Assembly: GCF_001704415.2 (NCBI RefSeq) | Contig: NC_030816.1 | Span: 84,052,347-84,116,346, forward strand | Length of the DNA: 64,000 nt | Source of the DNA: Capra hircus | Lineage: Eukaryota; Chordata; Mammalia; Artiodactyla; Bovidae | Direction of reading: 5' to 3' | Shown: positions 45,801 through 57,800 of the stretch, in pieces | Numbering within the stretch: position 1 is the first letter of the stretch | Layout: each line of letters opens with the position of its first letter | Program-made: the position numbers and the translations under genes | The notes under the pieces: model-generated | What the model saw: the letters and a program-made list of their open reading frames with translations, nothing else | Told to the model about the DNA's origin: nothing | Databases searched by the model: none

Positions 45801-48800
45801 GACATGCGGACGCCCGCAGGATGGTGCCTAGCTTGCCAGTGCCTCCGGTTCCACTTCCTGCCAGAACTTGGCTGATTTTTCTCATCCCGGTGAAGCCTGG
45901 TAACAAGGGTGCGGTGGACTGGAAGTTGCGCCTGCCTCCCTGAATTCCTACGCTGAAGTCTTAACCCCAAAGATGAAGGTATGAGAAGGAGGGGCCTTGC
46001 AGGGTGTTACAGGTCATGAGACTTAAGTCCCCATGAATGCGATTATGAAAGAGACCCCCAGAGAGCCGTCTCGCCCCTCGACCGGAAGGACGTAGCAACG
46101 TGGGCTGGGACCAGAATCCGCTCACGCTGGCACCCTCATCCTGAACTCCTCAACATCCAACCTCCAGAACTGTAGGGAAGAAGTTTCTGCTGTTTATAAG
46201 CCACCCAGCCTGTGGCACTTTGTTTTAGAAGCCTGACTGGACTAAGACAGGAGATGATACTTCTGTGCCTTAAAAAAAAAAAAGCAAAAGCGTTATTGGG
46301 GTATATTTACAGATCATAAAATTCACCCTTTTAAAAAATGGGTGAGTTTTCTTTTCTCGAACTTTTTCCTTCAATAGCCTTGATAGTGCTTTTCTATTGT
46401 AATAATGTTGGGCTTCCCTGGTGGCACTAATGGTAAAGAACTCGTCTGTCCATGCAGGGGATTTAAGAGTGTTGGGTAAGATCCCTGGGTCAGGAAGATC
46501 CCCTGGAGAAGGGCATGGCAACCCACTCTTGCCTGGAGAATCCCATGGACACAGGAGCCTGGCAAGCCACAGTCCATGGGGTGGCCAAGAGTCGGACACG
46601 ACTGAGCAACTTAGCATGCACCGTAATGTTACAGTGGGGAACTGGGGATGCTTTTTCTTTCTCATTTCCAGTAAGACATCTGCTAAGCCAAGATTTTTTT
46701 CCTGTGTACCTCTAACAGGAGGAGAAGGCACTCCCTTTTCTAGCAGTCAGCAGGATTCAGAATTCATATTCAGAGTTTTTTCCTCTGGTTCGATTAGAAA
46801 ACCAAACCTCACCCAAGACCCCCACTGTTCCCCAGTGTCCCTGTGACTCCCGCCAGCCTCCCTGGCTGTGTCCCTGTGACCGTGTCCTGTAGGATGTGGA
46901 TGCCTGGCTTTGGGCCAGACGTCAGCTCCGCTGCCCTCTCTGGGCTGTGTTATTTCTTTGCTAAAAGTCCACCCAGCAGGGAGGAGACCGTTAATGGTGC
47001 CTCCATTTTTGGTCTCCGCATCTTATCCTGTGGCACCTTATACACCAGAAGTGGGAACTGATTCCTAGAAAGAAACGTCAACCCCAAAGTCTGTAGGAGC
47101 AGCAGAGCCTGCTGGCAGAGGACAAGTGCCCCGAGGCTACACTGAGAGCAGCTGCCACCAACGCCCCGGCCAGGAGGGCATGGAGGCTGGGTGCCCACGT
47201 ACGGCTGGACTAAGCGGGCCTTGCCAGCATTCAGTCGGCAAAAGAAATTTTCTCTTATGACCTTGGGGTAGAAAGGGAAGAAAAGGAGAGGAAAAAGAAA
47301 GTGGGACACAGAGCTGAGGGGTGGGCGGGGGGAGGCTTCTGGGAACAGCTCCCCCAGGCGCCAGCCAGGGCTCAGGCCAGGGAAAGTGGCGTTTGCAGAG
47401 GATGGTGCTGTGGGGCCAGGCCTGCCACCCTTCCAAGGAGTGATGCCCTCTGTGAAAGTGGAAGACCCAGCGGCAGCTGGAAAACCACGTAGTTCCAATG
47501 CCCAAAGGCCGGTGCTCCAAATACAGCCCCTCCCGCCGGCTCCCTGCCCTGTGCCCCCAGCTCTGCACCGACTCAGACCGCCCTTGGCCTCGGGGACCCG
47601 GGGAACACCCACAGAGCCCCTCACAATGCTGCTTCCTTCACCAGTGCCTTAATTGGCACCCCACACCCATGACTGTCGCTAGGCGCTCAGTCATGTCCGA
47701 CCCTTTGCATCCCCAGAGACTCTAGCCCACCTGGCTCCTCTGTCCATGGGGTCTCCCAGGCAAGAATACTGGAGTGGGTTCCCTTCTCTAGGGTATCTTC
47801 CTGACCCAGGGACTGAACCCATGGCTCCTGCGTTGCAGGCAAATTCTTTACCACTGAGCCACCTGGGAAATACCATAATGGCAAATTGCTAATCCTTTCC
47901 ACAAATTTCAAACTTCCCAGAGAAGCACTTTCAATTAGAGATGAAAAGTTACAAACCACACAATTGAGAAACCATGAAGGCTCTGGGGAGCGAAGGGTCT
48001 AGGATCATGGGTAAATGGCGGAGTTCACTTGGGAGCCAGCCGTGGGTCGCCAAGGAGAGTACACGAGGGTCGTTGATGCTTCTCAAAGCTGGTACCACCC
48101 CCAACCCCCCAGCCGGGGTGGGGTGTCCCAAATGCTGACATGTAAGACACGTTGTACGTTTTCTAACTGCGAGATTTGTCCCACTTAAAGGATGGCCCTG
48201 TTTTCAGAGCTGAGACCCTTCCTGTTTTAGAGAGTGTTGAAATGGCAGAAGCAGCTTCCTTTTTATTGACGTCCCTGCTGGAACAAAGTGTTGGCCGAGA
48301 ATCTGTGGCTGCCCACCCCCTTCATTTTTTGTTAAGTCTGAGAGCTGCACCCCTAAAACCCCAAGCCTAGAGTCAACAGAATCGTCTTTCGACACCGTCC
48401 GCTGGAAACATGATGGTAAAAAGAAGCCCCCCACCCCTTGGCCCCACGTGGTGGGCCACCAGGATTTAAGCATGTCAAGCCCCAGACCCACGCAGGCTCC
48501 TGAGAAAACGGGGCTGACGCGGAAACCACAGAAGTTCGATCACGTTTCCTCATGGAGGCACCGCTGACCACCTTTTCTCACTGGTCAGTGGTCGGCCCTC
48601 AAGGGAAAAGGGCAGCCTCAAAGGTCTGCTCAGCGCCCCGGAGATGGGCTGTGCTCCCAGCCCTTTGTGGGAGCAGGCCCCGGCCCCTTAGCCTCCAGCT
48701 CTGATGAATGAGCTGGAAGATGCCTGCTGTTCCCTTGTATCTGGACCTTAGTTTCCTCATCACAAGCTCGAGAGCTCTGACCTAGATGCTCCTTTTGAGA

Positions 48801-51800
48801 ACTTCCAAACTGAGCACCGTCCCTTCATGCTGAAACAGTTTAGAGGGAAACCCAAGACCATGAGAAGCAAAGCGGGCCTCCGAGGAAAGCCCAGTGGACT
48901 CGCTTTGCACAAAGACAGGCTCGCGCCTGAACGTCTGTTGCCGGTGGAGAAACACCTGCTTTGCTTTGATGGGGTTTGGGGGCCACGTTTGTAGGTTTGT
49001 GTGTGTGGCTCTTTATGAAAGGATTCAGCTCTGAGGCCTTTTCTTAGCACATTTTTCAGGTTTTTTCTACTGCTAAATGATACCACCCTTATGGCAGAAA
49101 GTGAAGAACAACTTAAGAGCCTCTTGATGAAAGTGAAAAAGAGTGAAAAAGTTGGCTTAAAGCTCAACATTCAGAAAACTAAGATCATGGCATCTAGCCC
49201 CATCACTTCATGGCAAATAGATGGGGAAACAGTGGCTGACTTTATTTTGGAGGGCTCTAAAATCACTGTAGATGGTGACTGCAGCCATGAAATTAAAAGA
49301 CACTTACTCCTTGGAAGGAAAGTTATGACCAACCTAGATAGCATATTCAAAAGCAGAGATGTTACTTTGCCAACGAAGGTCCATCTAGTCAAAGCTATGG
49401 TTTTTCCAGTAGTCATGTATGGATATGAGAGTTGGACGATAAAGAAAGCTGAGCGTCGAAGAATTGATGCTTTTGAACTGTGGTGTTGGAGAACTCTTGA
49501 GAGTCCCTTGGACTGCAAGGAGATCCAACCAGTCCATCCTAAAGGAGATCAGTCCTGAATATTCATTGGAAGGACTGATGCTGACGCTGAAACTCCAGTA
49601 CTTTGGCCACCTGATGCGAAGAGCTGACTCATTGGAAAAGACCCTGATGCTGGGAAAGATTGAGGGCAGGAGGAGAAGGGGATGACAGAGGATGAGATGG
49701 TTGGATGGATGGCATCACTGACTCAATGGACATGAGTCTGAGTGAACTCCGGGAGTTGGTGATGGACAGGGAGGCCTGGCATGCTGCGGTTTATGGGGTT
49801 GCAAAGAGTCGGACACGACTGAGCGACTAAACTGAACTGAACTGAACTGACTAAAGCAGAAAATGGCACCAGGAAAATGCTGCCTCATGCAGGAGACCCG
49901 AGGGACGGAGCTTCTGCGGTCCTGTCTTCCTCAGTCTGAGCCCAGGCCTGGCGCCAGCACATCGGAAATGCAGCATCTCGCTGCTGACAAGCATCAGGCA
50001 GTGCGTTTCCACCCTCGGGCCCTCAGCCCATCGACATCTACAGCAGTGTCCCAGAAACACACATTTCTGGTTCCCCCTCAAACCCCCTAAGACCCCGAGG
50101 CTGAGGCCCAGGAGTCTGCAATTCTGTGCTCTGGGGGCAGGCCAACCAGTATCTCTTGAGCGTTCGTGAGAGGAGAACAGACAGGTCTGCTGTAAATGCC
50201 CCCAAAGGGAGGCTAAAGGCAGCTCGGAGAGAGGGGTCTACAGTCATTGCTGGAAAAGCTCGTCCTTAGGAACACAGATGCGACTTCCTGCCATGAGAAT
50301 ATAGCACCAGGATCTGGATTCCAAAAACCGAGCACATTTCTAAGAGCATCTCTTTCATCTGATGGTGGAGATTTGGGAGTCTTTTAGACCGAAATCCTAA
50401 CAGATTCTCAAAGGTAGGATTAAAATTCTTGTTCAGTGAAGTGCAGGTCCCCTTAAAGTTCTGTGTGACCATCTTCTCTTAAGCCGTGGGGTGGAAAAAA
50501 CGTGAACGTTAGCCAGCCCCTATTCATGGACTTTGGTGAAAGGAAATCAGAGGCCTATAGAATGTATCTGATTCTAGATAATGAACTGGTTTGGGTTCCA
50601 AATGGATTACAGATTCAAAAAGACGTTTTCCTGTGCCTGAAAATGCTTGCCTCACCAGGTGGAGGCTAACCTTCTCCTGCGTAAGAGCGAGCAGTCAGCG
50701 CAGTAATGATTAAGCTTCCCTCTGCCCTGTGCATGTCTGTGTGGGGGGAAACCACTGAAAGATAAGGCCTTGCTAAGAGGACAGAAAGAGAATGAGGGGG
50801 ATCGGAGATGCTGTGGGGGGGCGGGGGGACAGGTGTCTGGGGGCTGGTCAGGGGTGCTGGGGTGGGCATGGCACAGATCAAACCTGGCCCGGCTGAACCT
50901 TGTGGGCCTTCGTCCTGCTTATGCTGGTGATGTTTTGGGACCAGACATGCTACCTAACTGCAGATTCAGCCATCACTGCCGTAGAGAACCCCCATACCCT
51001 CAAGAATATTCTGCCTTGGGACCAGTGGCGGGAAAATGGACAAGGGTTCCTAGGACCCTTTTTTTTTTTGTCCACTACACCCATAACATAGTTCCATTCT
51101 TCCTGTGAAGCCCCCTTTTAAAAGTATTTTGCAAGTTCTTTTCCCTGTTGCCTGAGCTTCCCTGGTAGCTGAGACGGTAAAATCCCATACTTGCAACGCT
51201 AGAGACCAGGGTTCGATCCCTGGGTTGGGAAGATCCCCTGGAGAAGGAAACGGCAACCCACTCCAGTATTCTTGCCTGGAGAATCCCACGGATGGAGGAA
51301 CCTCGTAGTCTACAGTCCATGGGGTCGCAAAGAGTCGGACACGACTGAGCGGCTTCACTTTCGCTTTTTCGCTTTTCCTTGTTGCCAATTAGAGCGTTAT
51401 AGCCCCTATTGACTATTATTATCTGGGGTGGTTGTTTTCCCGGGCATGAGGTCTCCCCCATGAGAAAGGTTCAGCCGCCTCTATAAACTCCCAAAGGCGC
51501 CAGCACCCACAGCTGCCGCTTGGAAGGGAGCTTTAGACAGCGCGGAGCCGGCCCCCAGCACTGACCTTCTCTTGGTAGAGTCTGTGCAGCCAGGCCGCAC
51601 ACTTGTCCTCCTCCTCTGGGACTTCTTCTAGAGGAATCCGCCTGCAAGGCAGAGAGTGGCTAGCAAGGGGGAGGCCCACGCCAAGTGCCCTGAACACCGG
51701 TTCAAACTAACAATGTTCAAACTAACATAACTACAGGTGTTAGTTCAAACTAACACCTTTCGGCTTCTATTTCGGCAGCCTGGATAGCGTGGAAGTGAGA

Positions 51801-54800
51801 GGGTAATGCAATTGATCAAAGGAGGGGAAACCCAAACCCTCCTTGGACTGGAGAAATTTAGGCCCGATGCAGTCACGGCCCACCAGGGAATGGGCCAGGG
51901 CCCATTCAACAACTCAGACCCATCCAGGCAGACGCCTGCCTCTCCACGCTCCCTAGCCTGGACTATAACACATAAGTGAGATGCCGCTAAAGTGGTCTCC
52001 ATCTGCTTCTAGGCCTCTTTGTAAGTTCTAGAATGCTTGTATCTGTGCCCATTTCTATGGAGCAGATACACCCTCCAAGAAGACGGTTCAATAAAATAAA
52101 CTCTCGCACTCAGTTTCAAAAATGGACTGTAAAATACTGTCTCTCATTTGTTCCAACCCAAGCTCTTTGATGAGAGAGAGAGAGAGTCAGAGAGTGGCTG
52201 GGGAGAAGAGAGGTTTAACCTAATTATTTACAACAGAGCATGAGCCTCTCGACATAAACAGGACTGTGAACACATTCGGTTCAATGCCAACTGCAGGCAC
52301 GAAATTATTAGCACACTCCCCTGGGAGAAGGTGACTTATTTGTGACTTATTTGCTTTGGGATGGGCATTCCATTTTCTGGAGAGGAAATGGAGCCGACTT
52401 ACCTAACATATAAATCTGCGTGATATTTCTTGCCATTGAGGACTCCCAGCAGTGTTGGATTTTCATTGTTTCTGAAATTGAGTGTACAGTCATATACAGC
52501 TGAAACTATAAAAAATAAAACAAATACAAAGCAGTATATAGCGTGTGAACCCAATTCCGTTTTGTAATATACATACTGGAAAACAAGAATCAAATTGCTG
52601 GCTGATTATCTGGGAATGAAGGGACTATGGTTTCTTCTTCACACTTTTCTATATTGTCCAAACACTCTACATTGAACACACATCACATGCCACCATCAGA
52701 AAAGCACACACTTATTATTGAGGTCATATCAATTTAAAGCAGTGCTACAATGACCCATCTAGGTGTGCTACAACTGGTATGTAAACAAATATTAATAGTT
52801 AAAGCAATCCAAAGAATACTATCTAAGGAAGTCTCTGAGTCTTGGCAATGTAACCATTCTATGGGCATTCTTCCCCTAGAAAAATATGAAAATGAGAATA
52901 AGATACTAGAGACTTCCTAAGGAATTGAAATATGGTGTAGTCAGTTGACACACAGCTGGGAAACAAACAAGACTGTGATTTTAATGTCTACCCAATGGTG
53001 AGCAGACGTACTGTCAACATACTGAAAGGGGACAACAGAGGATGAGATGGTTGGATGGCATCAGGGACTCAGTGCACGTGAGTCTGAACCAACTCCAGGC
53101 GATGGTGAAGGACAGGGAAGCCTGGCCTGCTGCCGTCCATGGGGTAGTAAAGAGACGGACACACGTTAAGGGACTGAACGAGGAACAACAAATATGGAAG
53201 TTATGTCGACACCCACCGCTGCAGCCCCAGGGCCTGGCCCAGGCTTTATGAATGCTTCTTGGGCGGGAGGATGCCCGAAGGAACAGTGAAGGGGAGAGAA
53301 GGGTGGAGACACGGAGTGCAAACAGATGGCCCTTCCTACACAGCCGGTAAGATAGGACTGGACAGTGAAGAGAGCAGGAGTTTTGCAGTCAGCCTGGGTG
53401 TGAGCCCCAGGACCACCTGTTCCCAGCTGTGGGATCTCCTCCTGGACAGTCCACTTGGCCTTCTGAGCCTCGTTCTCCTGGAGAACGGAGGTGACTCAGG
53501 ACGATGAAAGTCAGCGCCTCCCAAAGGGCCCAGCGCCCTGCGCTCGGTAGACTAGCCAGAGCCCTGCACACACCACTGCCACCAACAGAACCAGCAGCTG
53601 ATGGGCGGGTACAAAGTCACGTGGTCTGTCTGTTTGCTTAATTGGCTGCCCGACCACCACGTGGGGCCACAGTGGGGCGCTCGGGCAGCTGGACCACTTC
53701 TTAGCCAAGGGCCCTCCTGCTGACCTGAAGGGGTGCAGGCAGGCAGCTCCCCACCCCCCACCCCCAACCCAAGCAGCAAGACCACTCCCCTGTCCTCCCT
53801 GGCGGGGAGAGGCGGGGAGAGGCGGGGAGAGACGGTCCCCGCCACCCCCCAACCCAGGAAGAGAAAGGCTGGTGGAGAGTAACCTCAGCTGAGTACATCG
53901 CTCAGCCAATGAATGACACAGAACGAAAACCCTTCAGGCTGCAGAGCCCAGGGTGTGAGGGTTCATGCTGGGTCAACACACCTCCTTTCTTCAGGCCACT
54001 CTGACATAGGAGCCTGACGCTTGCCACAGAGGTGGGGGTCCCTTCGATTAATCAAGGATGGGGGACAGCCCGCAGGAAGTCCCCCAGAGAACAGCCTAAA
54101 TCTGCAGGGTTCCCTCCTTTTCCAGAAAAGAAACCCTAGGTCTTAAAGTGACAGAACCGGGCCAGGCGCTAGACGCACGTGACTGCAGAGCCCAGGAGAA
54201 GGAGGCTCTGGCCCCACCCGCCAGGCCGCTGGGTAAGACCCTGGCTCACCGTGTAAGGGTGGAGCCGCTTGGGATAAGTTCCCTCATCCTTCAGCCCCAA
54301 CTTCCCCATCTGCGAATTGGAAGTCAAAACATATTTCCTCCGCTGCATCTGGCAGGCACACACCCTGGCCACGCTGCGTGTGTGAGATGCTCGTGCTGCT
54401 GGGGTGTCAGAAGTGCCCTGCTATCACCCATCGTCACTATTACTATCCAGGGAAGTGGGGCAGCCTCTGGGCAGCCTGGCCCCTTCTGCCTGTAGGCGAA
54501 GCTCAGGGAGTCTCACAGGTCATCCCAGGCGGGGAAAATCAGAACTGGAAGCTCGACACCCCCGCCTGGAAGAGACAGCGAGGGATGAAGCGGGCAGCAG
54601 AGGGCTCCGAATCAGAGCCAACGTTCAATGAGATGTTTACGACGTGCCAGCCCTGATGCTGAGTCACCCACGTGTATTCTCTCGTTTAAGACTGCTCGTA
54701 ACCCTAAGAAGTTTTACAGAAGAGCAAACGGAGGATCCGAGGGGTGGGGTGGCCTGCCCCCAGGTCCACAGCTGGTGAGGGGAGGAGCCAGCCCCATCCC

Positions 54801-57800
54801 CAGGCCTCCTGACCCTGCTGGATGGAGCAGGTGCCCGGAGGTGTGTCTGCAAGATGGGGCAGCCCGGGCATCCCTGTGCTGCTTGCTGGACTTCACCAGG
54901 GAGCGGCAAGGAGCTAGCTGACAGGGAGGCTCGAGCCTTTGGGGTAATACCAGAGCAAACCAAGTGTGCAGGCAGACAGCTGGGGCCCCTGAGGCCCGGC
55001 TCCCAGAGGGAAGGGGAGATGGGCCACCCCCAGCAGGTCCTCGGTGCTGGGAGCTACTGAGTCCTGGACCAGCGGTCCCTTCCTCTCCCCGGAGTGATGG
55101 CATGTTGCCTGGGTGATGTGAGGATTAGAGGTGGTGATGCAGGTAGCACGGGGCCAGGGAGGAGCAACGTGGGGACCTCGGGTAGGAGGACCGAGGGAAG
55201 AAGCAGCGGAGGGGCGCTGGGTCGCCGGAGCAGAGTCAGAGATCTTTAGGAGCCGCACGTGTTGGAGTCAGTGCTGCCATTGTTCCCTCCGCGGGGCAGG
55301 TCAGCGTGATCACAGAGCTCCCGGGGGCCCCCCCGCTCCCAGGCATGGGGGCGGCAGAGAAGCACCGCACACCGTCCACGTCTACATCCCCCGACCCCCA
55401 TCCCTGATGCAGGCCTGGAAGGAGGTGGGGGCTTCGGCCTCACCAGGTGATGTGGCTGGGATTCAGGGGGTGCAGAGATGGTGCAGGGGGGCACCGGGGT
55501 GGGTTGGGGTGGGGGTTGGGGGACTGGGGTGAAGCGGGGGAAGGAGATCCCCCAGCTCCTGCCTCCCGAGAGATGAGGGACAAGGCAGTGGGGCCTCCGG
55601 AGCAGCCGCAGGACAGGAAAGGGTAAAGACTCGCGTCTCCAAACCCCAAGGGAGGAGGGTTCAACGGGAGACCAGAGACTGCAGCAAGTTGGCTCTGTGG
55701 CTGCTCGCGCCTCGTCCTCAGCTACAGCCATCCAGGGCTCGGGCGACAAGGCCACAGGGATCATTGTTGGCGGGTGGGGGGCAGGCAGCTGGTGCCACAG
55801 ACGGGCAAGAAATGCCACACAAAGCAGAACCACCCCAGAAACCTGGGCTGACCTGGTGCGGGACCCCCGGGGAACCCAGCGCCGCCCGCAGCCTGCAGCA
55901 CCGGTGCCGAGCAGTAGAGAGCAGGGTCGGCCTGGCGTGCACGCGTGTGCACGTGGTTCACAGTGGTGTGTGTGCAGTCGTGAAGGGCTGTGGCCGCTCA
56001 TCCGACGCTGGGAGCCTGGACCCAGGCTAACCAGGGGTAACCTGCCAGCCTCCGTCCCTGGCTCCCCTCTGGGTGCTGGGGGTCCCTTTCCCTGGCTGCA
56101 GGGGGCCCCGCGGGGTCGTCCTTACCTACATTTCTCAAACTCCTCACGGTCACCGCGAAGCCCTTGGTGCGAGGCAGCAGGTGGTGCTTGAGGCTGGGCA
56201 GCCCCTTGGCCTGGGCCACCTGCATGCTGATCTGGTGTTTCTTCTCCGTGAACCGCGTGCCCTCGCAGTGAATCAGGAACTGAAGGGGACAGGATGGCGG
56301 TCACACACGTACCTGCGGCCGCTCAGATAGCTGTGAGGTCACACGCTCAGCCCCGCGGTCACACGCTCAGCTCCAATGTCACAGGCTCAGCCCTGAGGTC
56401 ACATGCTCAGCCCCGAGGTCACAGGCTCAGCCCCGCGGTCACACGCTCAGCTCCAATGTCACAGGCTCAGCCCCGAGGTCACATGCTCAGCCCCGAAGTC
56501 ACAGGCTCAGCCCCGAGGTCACACCCTCAGCCCCGAGGTCACAGGTTCAGCCCCGAGGTCACACGCTCAGCCCCGAGGTCACATGCTCAGCCCCGAGGTC
56601 ACACACACGTCTGTACGGCCACTCAGATAGCTGTGAGGTCACATGCTCAGCCCCGCGGTCACACCCTCAGCCCCGAGGTCACACGCTCAGCCCCGAGGTC
56701 ACACACACATCTGTACGGCCGCTCAGATAGCTGTGAGGTCACACGCTCAGCCCCGAGGTCACACCCTCAGCCCCGAGGTCACACGCTCAGTCCCGAGGTC
56801 ACATGCTCAGCCCCGAGGTCACACGCTCAGCCCCGAGGTCACACACACATCTGTACGGCCGCTCAGATAGCTGTGAGGTCACACGCTCAGCCCCGAGGTT
56901 ACACCCTCAGCCCCGAGGTCACACGCTCAGTCCCAAGGTCACACGCTCAGCCCCGAGGTCACACACACATCTGTACGGCCGCTCAGATAGCTGTGAGGTC
57001 ACACGCTCAGCCCCGAGGTCACACACTCAGCCCCAGGGTCACACGCTCAGCCCCAGGGTCACACGCTCAGCCCCGAGGTCACGTACACATCTGTACGGCC
57101 GCTCAGATAGCTATGAGGTCACACGCTCAGCTCCAGGGTCACACGCTCAGCTCAAGGGTCACACACTCAGCCCTGCGGTCACACGCTCAGCCCCGAGGTC
57201 ACACACACAGCCGAAGCCACTCAGATAGCTGTGAGGTCACATGCTCAGCCCCGAGGTCACAGGTTCAGCCCCGAGGTCACATGCTCAGCCCCAAGGTCAC
57301 ACACACAGCCACAGCCACTCAGATAGCTGTGAGGTCACACGCACAGCCCCGAGGTCACATGCTCAGCCCCGAGGTCACATCCTCAGCCCTGAGGTCACAT
57401 GCTCAGCCCCAAGGTCACACACACAGCCACAGCCACTCAGATAGCTGTGAGGTCACACGCACAGCCCCGAGGTCACACGCTCAGCCCCCAGGTCACAGGC
57501 TCAGCCCCGAGGTCACACGCTCAGCCCTGAGGTCGCACGCTCAGCCCTGAGGTCGCACGCTCAGCCCCGAGGTCACATGCACCATCCCCCAGCACATGCC
57601 ACAATCACACACAGCCCCACAGGAGCCTGAGGAAGTGACAGCTGAGCCTGCCTCCTCTCACGGCATGACCTTTGGCCCCCACGTCTATGGTGTTCAAGAG
57701 TCTGTGAGCTTCGGAGAGAGAGGGTTTGTGCTTGAGGAGGCTCGGGAAGCAGAGGGGTGAGTGTGTGTGAGTGTGACCAGGGCCCCTGAGTGTGTGCGAG

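Larger units (their letters stand above)
44808..51565. other. AGPAT4: Long AGPAT4 intron (6.8 kb) with several repeats
   Basis: It holds a CHR SINE (45461-45745), an ERVL-MaLR-type LTR (45941-46250), Bov-tA elements (46409-46615, 47675-47874, 51154-51377) and a 765-bp BovB (49086-49850). The sequence around 46275-46405 resembles an L1 3' end. The rest is GC-rich with no gene seen. Confidence 0.8.
52506..56125. other. AGPAT4: AGPAT4 intron (3.6 kb)
   Basis: AT-rich near 52.5-53.0 kb, then a BovB 3' tail (53024-53180), MIR-like remnants (53345-53505 plus, 54618-54830 minus), and GC-rich sequence to 56.1 kb. A 9-bp triplet duplication (aggcggggag x3) lies near 53801-53830. The 251-codon minus open frame at 55246-56001 is Pro/Arg-rich chance sequence. 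Confidence 0.78.

Noticed and set aside
55246..56001. A 251-codon minus open frame in an AGPAT4 intron
   Set aside because: Pro/Arg/Ser-rich with overlapping open frames on both strands, typical of GC-rich intron. No splice-compatible connection to AGPAT4 exons was found.
56294..57550. A 418-codon open frame on the + strand
   Set aside because: It lies wholly in the 20-bp array. A 20-bp unit without stop codons reads as a 20-residue repeat in any frame, so openness follows from the period. It is also antisense to AGPAT4 and resembles no known protein.
56299..57580. A CRISPR-like array (regular repeats with spacers)
   Set aside because: The units are contiguous 20-bp tandem repeats without unique spacers, in a mammalian intron, so this is a minisatellite.
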